Source: Sympetrum striolatum (taxonomy: Eukaryota > Arthropoda > Insecta > Odonata > Libellulidae). Taken from it: DNA of 64,000 nucleotides. The position numbers were made by a program, and so were the translations under genes. This document shows, in pieces, positions 24,557-37,574 of this stretch (positions within the stretch are counted from its first letter, which is position 1; each line of letters starts with the position of its first letter). The notes beneath the pieces were generated by a model that was not told where the DNA came from, did no database searches, and worked only from the letters and a program-made list of their open reading frames with translations. The DNA is taken from NCBI GenBank assembly GCA_947579665.1, contig CANPUZ010000077.1, forward strand, positions 124,001 to 188,000. Direction: 5' to 3'.

Positions 24557-26397
24557 ACTGATACTGATGAATCAATTTCTTCATATTGTTTTTTGCGACT
24601 TTTTTTTGGAAAATTCGCCTAAAGTCACGTATCCGAGGAAAAAGCGTATTTTTCCGAAATTCCGAAGCGAAGTTTATTTGAGCTCGTGAATGATGGCGCA
24701 CGGAGATTGACCGTACGCTGCTCGCTAATCACATAAGTTATATGTTTTTATTGGGCTTATTCACCGAGGGACGTGAGGAATGAACTGGAATTGCCCCAAT
24801 TTATTTGTAGCCGACTTTGATTGCGAAATACAATTGATCTCTCACGTTCGCTTAAAAGTTTATTTGACGGACGCCCTTTTGCCGAAGAAATATATCATCG
24901 AAATTATGATGGATTAATTAACGGAATGAATACGTTTGTCGTGTGGAAGTTTTATTTGCTAACCATTGACGTGTTAGTTTATAAATAGACAAGAAAGTGC
25001 ACCTCTGAGATCACCATCGTTTGAATTAAATGGCAAATCCGATGTGAGGAAGGGATGGAAAATCTATCTTTGCCTATATAATTACACCTTCTCTGTAGAA
25101 ATGCTAAACTTGGAATAACTTAGTGATGTTTTATGCACTTAAGAATTAAACAATGGTGGAACAACTGGAAATTATTTAAATTACAGCGTCAAAAATTGTA
25201 GATTTAGCGTTGAAGAAAGTATACGGTTTTAGAATTAAATAAATATATGAAAAAATGCGAATCATTGACCTAGGGTATATTAAAATAATCGTTTTCAGAT
25301 TATCTCCTTTGATTTGTAACATAAAAGGGTTGGTTTATTCAGCGTTTCTGTCTAATTTTTCTAATCTATGTTTGTAGCATATTTCGAATTTTCCTTCTCC
25401 AATTTACTTATCCGAAGAAGATTTCACCGAGAAATGCTCTTCTTTGTGACCATACTTCAAAGAAGGATATCATTTCATTCTATGGATCAGTTTCATAAAT
25501 TGATTCTCATCACTAAAATCCCAACTTAACTCCTGATCTTTGAATTTCACTTCATCCATTGGTACATTAAAAATGGGAATATCTTCTCGTCTTTACAATG
25601 TATTCTAACATTCTATAAATTTATTTCTAGAAAATGAAAGCTGATCTTAGTCTTGAGGAGCGATTCCTCTCGACATTGCTGTCGAAAGAGAAGAAAAATT
25701 ATGTTGATGAATATACCAACAATTCTCTTGGTATCCGTTTAATTATTTACGGATGAGCATCTTTAAATAATCTAGACAGATTTATTCTACTTGTAGTGTC
25801 TATTATCCTTTCTGTGGATTAGATAGAATTAGAACGGTGCTGAGGAATAAAATAAAAACTGCTCAGCGGTATATTAGAGCCACTCTTCGATTCGATCTAT
25901 CAGTTATAGCACGAAGAAGCTGTATCTGAGTGTTTTAAATCACGTAAAAGTGAGAGAAAAAGCGAATCGGCCGTGAAAAGTAACATCTTTCCATTTAATA
26001 GCTGCGCTAACAGAGATTATCCATCTTCTCGTACGTTAACGTCAACCTCTGCCGAAAAAATCACTTTTTCGAAACCCCTTTTGGAAACTTTCTCATTTCT
26101 TTCCCTGCGAGCCTTGCGGAACACGAAGAAGTAGGCTCACGTGTTTAGACATTGTTTATGATCCCTTTTTTAACCTCGAATATACCCCCTTTTTACCCTC
26201 CAAATAAAGCCGTCTTTATTTTGGAGAGATGGTAGAGAGACTATTAGATCTTCTTTCCATCCAATCCATCAACATTGTGTGCCTGTTTAATAAATAGATA
26301 TCTTTGAGGAGAGATTACAATAAACGTAATAATTGTGAGCATAAAAAAAGCATTCGAATACAATTATGAAAATGTTTCAATGCTAGGAAAACGTCTA
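24557..26397. other. Intergenic DNA, nothing recognised
   Basis: About 1.8 kb between two family C copies with no identified gene, RNA or repeat. Confidence 0.35.
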
Positions 26398-27066
26398 CAA
26401 AAATCTGATGTGGCCAGCACATGACTTTCTCCATATATATAAGATGTAAATATATATCTACGACAGTATTTTCGAACTCTATATTCAATCTAAACTTGGA
26501 AGATAAGCGATTAATTTCTATCATATTATCTTTTACGACACAAAAATTATAAATAAGGTTTCTCGGTACATTTTCGATGAAAAGCGATGAAGTGGCCCTT
26601 CGCCCCAGCGCCGAGAGCGCCCACAACGTACATAATCAGCAACTTCCGGTTTATCAGTATTTCACAAATAACTCCTACACAATCAGTGATACAAAAATAT
26701 GTTTCGTACAAAAGTTAGAGTAAATTTCATTTTCTTAAACGTTTATAAATAATAGTTTATGGCTAAATATTGTATTGATGGAGATATTCTGAAAACCAGA
26801 AATGAGCTTTGAAGAATGAAGCTCGACTTTCGGTTAACCAATTTACTCCAAAAACTAATCAACTCTAACGACATCAACCAAAATACTATACAGTGAAACC
26901 TCTATTCAGCGGCCACCAATGGGGACAAAAAATAATGGCCGCTTAAGGAGGTGGCCGCTGAATAGAGGTTAAGTTATTTTTCCCGAAGGAATCCATGGAA
27001 TGGATGGATTTGAATGTGTCTGCTTAGGATGATTAATTATATTATTTTTAAACTTTTGTATTTGTA

Positions 27067-28931
27067 TTAACGTTTTAAATTAAAAAAATTGTATTTTATT
27101 GTTGATTGTTTAGAAATAAAACACTTTTGCTCTGCGGCACAAAGTTCAATAGAGTCTATTAATATTACTAAGTGTTTTTGCGTGTTCTCCCCAAACTGTC
27201 GATCTAACCCTTTGCTGAGAGACCGCATGCCTCGTAGATTTTGCACTCCTTCAGCTATTGAACACGATGGTTCATCGTCATCATCATCTTCGCTTTCTAC
27301 GAAAATAGGGTCTGTGGATTCGTCTTTTTTATATGTGCTCTCTCCTGCGAAAATATTCTATTATCAGTTACACATCATACTATTATTATGTATTACTCAT
27401 CGACAAGGCAGCTCTCCGAGTATAAATGAAAATTTAAATAAATTAGAAACATTGAATTAGCTGTCTGAAATAGCTTCAAATATAATAACGATGTATGAAT
27501 TTAGGTAATATATGTGATTTATTCAAAAATATCATAAATTATTAAAAATTATTTCTACTTAGAGAAGGAATACTGTCATCGATATCAGTCCTTGTTTTCT
27601 CTTTTTCATTACAAATCCACACGAATAAAATATTATTTAGTCATTATCTTGATGGTCTTCCATCAGTCCAGCCTCCCAGTCTCCACTCAGATCATTGTAG
27701 CAGTCAGTATTTTTCAATTCTTCATCCACATCGTATGATATCCCAAGAATTCTCACTAGTGACTGCAATTCCTTACTCTCTCTCAGTTCTTCTTGCGATG
27801 CTTCTTCGTCAATCCTGTCGGTGGTTATACCACAAATCCCGAAGCACTTTTTGATGGTACTTTCACTAATTGCATTCCATGATGAAATTGACCAGGACAG
27901 AGCATAACTAACATTTACGAGCTTTACTAAATCGAAGACGCTGTCGGCTTTGTCCATCCTGGAAACAGGGGATCGTAGAACTCGCTTCCGATATTGGAGC
28001 TTAAACGACTGTATAATCCCTTGGTCTAGTGGCTGTAAGTTGGCACTTGTGTTTGGAGGCAGAAACAACGACTTAACATTTGTAAGGGAAACGCTTGGAT
28101 GGCATGGGGCATTGTCAAGCAACAGAATCACCTTCCGCTGTTCATAGGCCATCTTAGCATTGAAGTCCTTCAGCCAAGATTCGAAAATTGTCGATGTCAT
28201 CCATGTCCTTCTATTCGCATTCCATTTTACTCCTAACTGTTGGGCATCAACTCTTTTAAAACAACGAGGTCTCAGAGATTTCCCTATTGTCAAGAGTTTC
28301 TCTTTCTCTCCCACCGCATTACAGCACAGCAGCACTGTTAATCTTTCTCTAGACATCTTTCATCCTTTGCACATCTCAATGCTGATGGTAAGGGATTTTT
28401 TAGGTATTGACCGTTGAAAAAGGCCACTCTCGTCAGCATTAAATATGTCACGAAGGGCATAACCATTTAAAAGGGATGGTAATCTTTTCTTCCAATCGTA
28501 AACATCCTTCGAATTTACTTCTCCACACACTGCACGATATGCAATACTTTGGCGTTTTCTGAAACACTCTAACCAACCATTGCTGGCAACGAAATTATTC
28601 ACCTCCAATTCCTTCGCTATTTTACGAGCTTTCTCTTGGATCATCGGTCCTTTCACAGGTAATCTCTTTGCTCGCGCACTCGAAAACCACTTGTACACAA
28701 CCTCATTCTTTCTCGGCACTCACCGATCTCTTCCTTTTCGTTGCACGATTCTTATTGTCCTCCCAGTCCTTCAAAATGGAGCTTTAGTTTTTCAAAATGT
28801 TATTTATTTGTGCCCTTCCACAATTAAAAGTAATTGCCAATTTTCTTGCCGAAGTTCCATTCTTACTCTCCAAAATAACTTTCCTTCTCTCTTCCAGAGT
28901 AAGGACGAGTTTGTTCTTGCCTCCGCTCATT
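27067..28931 (-). pseudogene. Tigger/JRK-like transposase, broken
   Basis: The protein starts at 28931 with a CENP-B/Psq helix-turn-helix (LTLEERRKVILE, then SARKLAITFNCGRAQINNIL) and hits a stop at about 28787. After a frameshift near 28720 it resumes at 28719 with the second CENP-B-type DNA-binding domain and the start of the DDE domain (IFNADESGLF, first Asp). An in-frame TGA at 28362-28360 interrupts the CKG-x-KMSRERL junction, and the same frame runs 28356-27637 with LLLDNAPCHPS (second Asp) and LQPLDQGIIQSFK (third catalytic Asp). An acidic stretch after a possible acceptor at 27344 (FVESEDDDDDEPSCSIAEG) likely encodes the C-terminal tail, ending at 27067. Two stops and at least one frameshift make it inactive. 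Confidence 0.88.
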
Positions 28932-29279
28932 TTGCCGATTTCACTGACTACTGCTGTATATTACTGAAACAATTGGGTTGAACGCTAGAGACAATACGAA
29001 GTAAAAACTCCGAATTAATTACTCGGTTTCTTCCCTATTTACGATCCTTTAAATGGAGACGATCTGGAGTTCTATAGCGTTGCATGGTTCTGTCGGAGAG
29101 GTATGACCGGGGAGTAGGCGATGAGATAAGAGGGGTAAAATGTTACGAAACCTAAGACCAGGCCAACCAAGTTTCTGACCCCTTCCCCTCCAAGCTTACA
29201 CTCTATCCCCGATAGTGCAATCCCAAGAATTAATGTTGTAGCAAATAAAAAAAATCTTTTTACCGAAGCTTGGCGGGCA

Positions 29280-29337
29280 CTGTACGAGGTCACTTCGGGC
29301 ACCTGGGTGGCCGCGGGCACCAGGTTGAGTACCCCTG
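29280..29337 (-). repeat. Possible hAT-type element end inside the Tigger
   Basis: On the minus strand the sequence CAGGGGTACTCAACCTGG, then TGCCCGCGGCC, resembles the ends of hAT non-autonomous elements. I could not find its partner end or an 8-bp duplication, so only one end is proposed. Confidence 0.3.
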
Positions 29338-30689
29338 CTCTATCGGGCCGACGCTACACAGGGACAGAAAACGCTACCCACAGTAAAAAAAATTACGTAT
29401 GCTCATATCATCACCTTACCGCTCATCCCAAACATGCCTATATTTTGGAGGTAAGGTGGATTAGAAAACACTGACAGAAAATAAAAGCATGGTGTGCTTC
29501 TGCACACGACGGGCATTTTTCATAGCGATTTCTTTGGTCGAAAGACCCGGGGTCGCATCCTTCTTCCTCATCCATTACAGTGGTACTCACTTGCTTTCCG
29601 ACTCTGTGCATGGGACGTTGAATAGTCACAGAAATAAATCTTCTCTATTTTACTCTTGGTTTATTAACTGTTGTCAGCAGTGGGTCGTCACAACATTAAT
29701 GGTGTCTGGCGTGGCTTCTTTGCGACAGCATCATTTAACTCAAGAGAGCCTCACGATAGACTAAAATGGTGATGAAGATCTCTACGATTTCTAACACCAA
29801 GAACCATAATACAACATAGTGGTGTCTTAGTAAATAAGTTTGTTTAAAGAAAAATCGGAAATCTTCGAAAGCAAGAAGAGTTTCTGGTCGCGGAAATAGT
29901 GGCCGCAGGCCTAACATAGAGTGACCGCTGGCCGCTTAAGGAGGTGACCGCTGAAAGGAGGTGAAATTTACATTGTTTATACGGGATATTCGTTCCGTTC
30001 CCGAAAAAAATGGCCGCTTGAGGAGGTGACCGCTTAAGGGAGGTGGCCGTTGAGGCAGGTTTCACTGTATATGAAATTTGGTGTTGATCCTACAAATAGT
30101 TTTCATGTTAGAGCGCCCAGAAAGTACATAATCAGCTACTTCCGGTTTAGCAGTATTTCACGAATAACTCCTAATCAACCGGTGATACAATAATATGTTA
30201 ATTGCAAAAGTTATAGTAAAACATGTTATCTAAAACTTTTATAAAGTTTACAATATACCTATATATCATATTTATGGAGATATTTTGAAAACCGGAAATG
30301 AGCTTTGATGAATGAAGCTCGACTTCCGGTTAACCGATTCACTCCAAAAACTAATCAACTCTGACAGCACACACCACAGTACTATATATAAATTTTGGCA
30401 GTGATACGACTAATAGTTTTCACGTTAGAGCGACCACAATCACAGACACACACACACACACACACATACACACAGACATCATTCCAAAAATGGTCAAAAC
30501 GTGTTCTAGGGACCCCAAAACATGTATTTCCGTTGAAATCTCGAAGTCGATTTTTTTCATGAAAACAATACTTTCTCTATACTTCGTATATGGAGAAAGT
30601 AAAAAGGGGGCGTATGAAACAAGCGTCGAACCACTTTGCTTTCTATAAAGTATACTGCCCGAAGTCAAAAATACCTCACCCCTCTAACA

Positions 30690-30990
30690 TTAGGTACCAA
30701 GAGATAGTAGTAAGTATTAGTTATTAAAATGAGGCTTAATAGACAGGATGAGGAGCGAGGTAGTTTATCCTCGCTTTCCTTACTGAGCCAGATTGAATTA
30801 CGGGGAACGTGTCCCCGTAATTGAAACAAAATGACTCTACGCTTACCTTTGCGTTTCATTAGGAGAGACCTTAATTACTGCCACGGACTCATACCTTAGT
30901 AGCTTTCATCACAGCCGTGATTAAGACTGCGGAAAAATTAGATAATCTTTCCTGTACCATAAGATAAATGAAAATGGAAATTGAAATAGG
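30690..30990 (+). repeat. Dispersed repeat family F, copy 1
   Basis: Shares GACAGGATGAGGAG, ACTGAGCCAGA, GAACRTGTCC, AGTAGCTTTCATYWCATCAC and a CCTGTACCA motif, in the same order, with copies at 46.5 and 53.1 kb. No class assigned. Confidence 0.7.
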
Positions 30991-32084
30991 TAAAAGATGG
31001 AAAAGTAACAGGTGGAAAAAAGAAGTGTTCCAAAATTGATGTTACAACTTTGCAGACCTGCCATTGCTGTAAATTTTCAAAGCAGAATCATGCCGTCTCC
31101 ATAGTATGTATGGCTACAAGCCACCAAAAATTGATAGCATGGGAGAGGATGGGAAAGTTTAATTTTTAACCCGTATCTGAGTAAACTAAAAACAATTTCT
31201 TTTGGAAAAACGGTGTAAAAGAGATCTACAAAGCAAAAAAAAAATTAGTCGATTCCTAAAATTTATTAACTTGGGTAAAATAGTTCGTAGATAACGATAT
31301 CAATATCAGAATTACAAATTCTCTCCTCTACTTAAAAATCTCCACCAGTAACCACTTTAATGCTGTTTCAGAGAGAAATCTCTGGATATGGAAAAAATAC
31401 CAGGTGATAAAAATATGAATCTCTTTCAAACTTTATTCATAAACATACCTCTGTAGATTTAGAACGCCTACCAGTCGATTTAATTAAAAAAGGTCGTCAT
31501 GGGTATCGAAATTTGCAGGATCAGAACTTGAATCCGAATTGAATTCGAACTTTCTCTCCTAAGAGAAACTATTAGGAGAGAAAGTTCCAAAACTGGGAGT
31601 CCGCATTAACAATTAAAAATGATTCAGCGTCCGCAGATGATTTATTCCAGTTTTACCTACTGAAATTTCATAATCAATTCTTTGTGATTCATCTTTAATT
31701 TTTCTAAAATAGTCTGCATTCGATAAAAATTCGCTTTGTCCGTGTCAGCAGTAAATCGTGCGCGGAAAACCCTGCATTCAAGGGCATGGAAAGATGTCAT
31801 TTGTTGGAGCCAAGCTGAATTTAAGGGAGGGCAACAGATTCTAAAGTGTCAGAAATTCTTAGGACACAAACCTTTTTTCCAAAACATATCATGCAATATC
31901 CATAACCAATCAACATCCATAATAATATCATCTAATATTCATATGTACGTGTTATAAGTCGCGGGTTGAGGTTAATAATATATAATTATTTTTTCTAAGA
32001 ATCTCTTACGTATTTTACATCCTCTATTCTTCTATTACTTTCTCATAGTGTTCTCTTTAATTTAATGTTGATATAATAATGCCG
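30991..32084. other. Intergenic DNA, nothing recognised
   Basis: No gene or element identified. Confidence 0.35.
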
Positions 32085-32156
32085 ATGGGTTAGATGGAAG
32101 AAGAGACTCTTAGTCTCAATCCTGCCCAAATAAAGACGATTATTATTATAAAATTT
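32085..32156 (+). repeat. LINE-type 3' tail with (ATT)n
   Basis: GGGTTAGATGGAAGAAGAG is followed by TTAGTCTCAATCCTGCCC, AAATAAAGACG and an ATT run. It is the same tail as at 9610 and 38585 but in plus orientation and without adjoining T-arm-like modules. Confidence 0.7.
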
Positions 32157-35067
32157 TTATATATTGTGTAAAAATTTAATACTAAAGTAATCCCACGTGA
32201 AATAAAAAGGAGAAATCATATTACAGCTTTTCGTTCAAAATTGTAGACGAATCATTTCATATTTGAGACGATCATCGAGTCTTTCTTTTTTTATAAGTCG
32301 ATATAAGGGGTGGGGTTAAATATAAGGATATGAAGGAGATGGCTATTAATCGGGATTATTGATTGTGCAGAACCTACCGAAAGGTTGAACACTTATGATG
32401 ATGAAAATTGCTAGTGCCCAGTTATCGGAAAGACTTCCACTAATTACGTATTTTAAAAATCGTGACTTATGAATGCCTACGAAGGAACTAACGATGAAAC
32501 TTTGTTATAGAAAGAACGCTTCGAGTTTGCCACCCCTGAGGATAATCTTAACAGCACCGCTGGCGATTTCGGCGATGAATAAATCACGTAGCGCTGCTCA
32601 AATTAAAAATTCACCATCTCATTTTCTTCGTACGAATTCCAAATGTAGCCATAAATGTTTTCCTTAAGTAGAAACTTACTCAGAAATCATATACTCGTAT
32701 TTCCCTTCAAATTTTTATTCACTACGACCTGATTCGACCTTGTAGTATTGACAAAAACTGGAGAGAACTGTGTCATTTTCGCGTATAATGTACTCGGTGA
32801 TGGATATTAATGTCGGAACCGGTAGTAATAAATGAAAGGTTTGGAGAGAACACGAAATAATATTTTTTGTGAATTTTTATACAAATTTCCTCAATATTTG
32901 GTAATCTAGAGCTGTGATTTCCAAATCCTGTGAAATCTAAAACGAAGTTCCACGACGAAAATAAGAATCATCATTTAACTTCTCTTCCGTTGGTACTCGT
33001 CTAGATTTTCTTGTATAGTTATTTCTAATTAAATTTCATATCTCAGCACGCATCCACAAGCGCGACCTTCAGACAAACACCCTGCGGATAATAAACGAAC
33101 CTCCGCTCCTGGACACCTGTATACCTTTCCTTGTTCCGGAGTTAGAAAATCGGACTTTGCTCAATCTTAGAAGCTACACATCATGTCTTATTGTATTCAA
33201 TTTATGAAATATAATTTCATATGATTTATTAATTGCTGTTTTTTCATTTCATCAGCCGTCCATAGGCATCGGAAAATCCAATCGCCCAGGGCCTCGCGAA
33301 GTCTCCCCCTGAATAAGGCGTCTCACATTTAAATCAAACCTTTATGATGAAGCAAATATCCTCCCATTACCTAAATATCTCTCCTGAATATAAGTAACAT
33401 TGATGATTCGATTGATAGCAAACGAAAATGAAAACAAGGACCACGGTATTTACAGTATCCGCCTCATCTCATCGTAAATATTCGAATTTCGTGCATCTTC
33501 TTGAATCTGGTTATATCAGCAAATCACAGAATTGTTTAATATAGAAATAAAGAAAATGTTTGGAACGAACAAAATAATTTTACAAAAGCTAGAGATGAAG
33601 TTGAAAACAGAAACCCCTATGATGTCGGATTTTCTTCCGAAAGAAATGCAGTTTAACTGCAAATAGATCACTGATATCCGTCTTGCTTAACACCTACGTG
33701 AGAAAGAGCCTAAGGAGCATACTTAAGCTAGAAAATTTCCAGCTGTTCGTAGCTACTCCAAATTTTGCGATGAGACCAGGAACACCAAATCGTGGGAAAC
33801 ATTCGGTAGAGATGGCGCTAAAGATGGCAGGTGTAACGCCGACCTAATGAAGTAGAATAGGACAGTGTAACTGTGGAAACAGGAGGGCACGTCGTAGGCC
33901 TTCGGAAAGTGTAACATCTATGGCCCGGAAAACTTTCTGATTACTGCCTCGCCTTCTATCGATATGTTATTATTATTTGATATTTGTTTGTAGCTTTGTC
34001 TTTAATCTCTCCTCCTGTCGATGTCTTCTCAGCCGATTATTGATTAATTTTATGCATCCGTAGTTTATCTTTGAAAGAATGTTCACGTTAAAAAATAGTT
34101 GACGATTTGACTCAAATCATCAATATTGTGGCGCATTACTTTATATTTATAGTGTCACAACTATCTACTATTTTATCATCTGGTTTGATTTGTAATCTTC
34201 GCGCGCAGGTAACCTTACCAACGGTTTTATTTCTTTAAAGAAAGCAACTGTCAAGACTATTCGTATGTCTAAAATAACAGCAGTGTAGTAATTCACTCAG
34301 TCAATTTTGACGTCTAAAATGACGCAAGGCTCTTATGAAGATGCAACGTTGCCGTTCTTACTCACCGCCCAATCTTTAACTGTATCTGTGTACTATATTC
34401 TTATAAAATGTGTGTGTAGTCAATTATTATAGCCACAATCTTCCAGCCGAGAATCCATACTTTCATTCTTTGTCGCTATAACACTCGAGCTAATATACTC
34501 TTAGCTTTCTTCGCACCACGCAGATATTGCAAACCTCATCTGAATGCTAAACGCGAGAGCCTGTTTCAGGGGCCTACAAATATACAACGTCTTCCGCCAC
34601 AAGAATCGTCAGGATTATTGCTGAGGCGGCGGAGGAAGGCCCCAAGAGAAGACTATTTTGCCTACGAAGCGACAAAGTTTCTCTCGCGGTTCTTGAGTTT
34701 ACTTTCTCACGCATTTGACTTCCTCTCGATAGCGGCCTCGTGGTCCAGACGGCGTGTTTGTGTTCTTTAGCTCAAGCGGTCAAGCGCCTTCGAGCGCACT
34801 CCGCTGCGATGCGTATATGAAGTTGAGAAGAAGGAGGTGGCCCATCCGGTTGTTCAAAATGGATTCAAATGGTGGAGCCGTCTGGCATTTTCTCATAAGA
34901 GCAACCTCGAGTACTTCTTCGAAAGGAGAACAAGTTGCAGGTCCTGGGAAAGAGGAGAGATCGGTCGCAAAGATCGCTGTATTGGAATTTGGGTTTTAGT
35001 CAGATATGCCTGTGCTTAAGTCCCGGGAGCAGTTACTTTATTATATATTAAATGAAAATGAAAATTA
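32157..35067. other. Intergenic DNA with one G+C-richer patch
   Basis: A weak family A relic may lie at 32910-33050. The patch 34560-35000 is richer in G+C than its surroundings and has two open plus-strand frames of 81 and 60 codons without recognisable domains. It could be an exon or promoter region of an unrecognised host gene, but no splice or homology evidence supports this. Confidence 0.25.
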
Positions 35068-35270
35068 TTTTGAAGGAGTTATAAATCGAGATGGGAGAAG
35101 GAAGTGAAGATATAAAAAAGCCACGATGTCTCCTTCTTTGATATATTTACATGGTTAGCGTAAATGTGTTAGAGCATCCAGAGAAGATGAATGTTTATCA
35201 TCTATTCAAATGGAAGTAGCAAATTAACAAAGTGAATTAAAATTATTCAACGTATGTAAGAAATCAGCAC
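35068..35270 (+). repeat. Dispersed repeat family G, copy 1
   Basis: Closely matches 50090-50280, including ATGTGTTAGAGCATCCAG, GGAAGTAGCAAATTAACAAA and GTGAATTAAAATTATTCAAC. Similarity is high enough to indicate recent spread or duplication. No tRNA-like boxes were seen. Confidence 0.8.
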
Positions 35271-37574
35271 AGTGTTGTTGGAAGTGTTGTAAAACCTTAA
35301 GGGACCTTTTCAAAGCAGAATTTATGAATGAAATAATTAATAGAAGTCGTAAAATTCTTTTAAATTTTATTGAAAGAATCCTTTATTAGGAAATATTTGA
35401 AAAATAATCGCGTATTTTCGAATATTTTTTATAATTTTATAAAAATACCATACATAGCTGATGTAAAAACGATTTTTTCACTACTGCTTCCATTCAGTCA
35501 AGAAAAATCTCTGAAAACTTTGCTGAGGTTTCTCAAAATCTCTGAGGTCAATAAAAATGTTTTTGTTACTGCCTTAAAAACTTTTCCGATGTATCAGCTT
35601 TTTGCCACGTAAATTTTATTGAGCTATCTTTACGGTAGCATACTTAAAATTAGATTTTTAAAACGCAGTAAGTCGAAGATTAACGGAGAAGTCAAAAACT
35701 TATTTTTAAATCAAACATGTGTCTTTAATGTGTTTAATCATCCAGACTAAAAAACGTTTTTCTAATTGGGATCGCCTTGGCACTCTTACGGCGGAGAAAA
35801 GAAATCCCCCTTCCCCCTCGTTATAAGGCGGAGCAAACAACAATATACCTCGCGAGTATCACTAAGTAGGGACCATTGTTGGCAGTATCTAAGCTTTCAC
35901 AACAATCTATACCGCGAGCGCTTCAATACCAATTCAGCCATTTTATATTAATGGTAAGTTGAGGACAAAGTGGCCGCAGACTAGGATTTCGATAGTTGTA
36001 TTTATCGAAAATATGAATATTTGTTCGATTTTACATTTTTCCCATTTCTACACTTGTATTCGTTCGTAGATTTCGCATGTTTTCATTGAGATACTGCTGT
36101 GGAATCTCCGTTTCGTAAATCTCTTGTGAAAGTGCATTTCTTACTCTAATGTAATATATTTTGCAATACTCTGTGGTTCCGAAACGGATGGGTAATATCT
36201 TTTATGAACATTCAATATCTTTTAAAGAGGTGGAATTTTTTTTAAGTTATAACATTTATCCGTCCATTTTGTATTAATCAATTATAGCAGTTTTAAGCGA
36301 GGTATATTCAAGGAGGTCAAGGCGATGCCTAATTAATGGAAATTAACATTGGCGGCGAACCTTTCTTACTTACACAGTAAAAGTAACATAAGGTTTGCTA
36401 CTATTGTTAAATAAATAACCAGTTTGATATCAATAAGAACTTAAATTCTGTTTCTCATTCAAATGAAGTCCTGAAGATGGCTGCAGTGTGCGTAGCCGAA
36501 ACGTTGACAGAATGGAGAGACGCTGCCCGGTTGGAAACCCGAGAATACTTCCTTCAAGCAACTCACCGGGAAAAAACTACTTCGTACTACAAATGAAGCC
36601 AGTTTATACTGCGTACAATTGACTGGAATCTTTACTCCAATGACTCCTACACTCTTAAGCGTGTTACTACTAATTGCTATATAATTTCGCCTTAAGGAAT
36701 AATCAGAGTCTATATGATCACCAGTGCAAAAATGCTTTCTTCCTGTCATCGCATATTTTATTCTGAATAAATACCACATACAAACTGTATTTGAATAAAC
36801 TAAATTTATATTTGCCGAAACTTCAAAAGCCAGAGCATTATTTCCATCCTACGGTATTGATTTTTGACGTTTACTTAATAGTGTAGCCCATTTTCAGGTA
36901 CGAATTACACGAGCTGCTGCGACAGTTATAAAAATGGATTATTTAACATTTTCCGTATGATTATATTGCTCTTTACGTTTAGATATTTAAAATTGAATTT
37001 ATAGATAACAAATTCAATGCCTATATTATCGGCTTGTACTCGATTATGCACGTTATTTAGATGAATTCGAAAAACGTCTTTGAAAATGGACATTGGATAA
37101 TTGCTTTCAGTTTTTGCTGAAAGAAGGGAAAGCAATTGGCATTGTTTTCCATCAGATGGCATTTAAAACAAGGATTGATTTTACTGCATCTAAATAAAAG
37201 TTTGAACCTTCCATTACGAACGCGGAAGTTTATAAATTCAAGCAATTTTTAACAGGATTATCTTTAAAATTCGATTCTCGTTTAAGAATGCAATAACCGC
37301 TCAGTTGATGACCATCCTTCACTGCTCTTTGTGTCTTTCAGCAGTTTCAGTTTTATCAGAATTTTCCATTGAAATAATTGCAATAGTCATTCTCATTTGG
37401 GAGAGCACCAATCTGGCATCGAACTCACGCACACTTGGTGGCATTTCTGTGACAAATTAAACGCAGAAGTCTCCTTGGACCTCCTCGATTTGAATTCTCT
37501 ATCCTACAGAGAGGTACCTTCGAATTCATAATGTCGACTTCTGTAATGGAATTGGTTTTTATTTGTGTTTCCTC
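35271..37574. other. Intergenic DNA; possible LINE-tail-like patch at 36.47-36.56 kb
   Basis: CTGAAGATGGCTGCAGTG followed by TAGCCGAAACGTTGAC resembles a motif often found near retrotransposon 3' ends. Nothing else could be assigned. Confidence 0.3.

Larger units (their letters stand above)
26891..30067. mobile_element. Tigger-type (pogo superfamily) DNA transposon, 3.18 kb
   Basis: The element begins CAGTGAAACCTC and ends with the inverse sequence TTTCACTG, flanked by the target TA at 26889-26890 and 30068-30069. Both ends contain clustered copies of a motif like GGCCGCTTAAGGAGGTGRCC. A Tigger transposase on the minus strand fills the left two thirds. The right third, 28.95-29.75 kb, is non-coding and may carry another insertion. 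The element interrupts a family C copy. Confidence 0.92.
26398..30600 (-). mobile_element. Family C element, copy 3, split by a Tigger insertion
   Basis: The C2-type element lies in reverse orientation. Its 3' part is 26398-26890 and its 5' part 30068-30600; joining the two across the TA duplication restores a typical TACTATATGAAATTTGG stretch. The (CA)n run at about 30440-30472 is the expected microsatellite, and the hairpin end ACTTCGTATATGGAGAAAGT closes it at 30600. Confidence 0.88.

Noticed and set aside
34754..35019. Exon of a host gene in the G+C-richer patch
   Set aside because: Two competing frames, no recognisable domain and no convincing splice sites; kept only as a low-confidence note.
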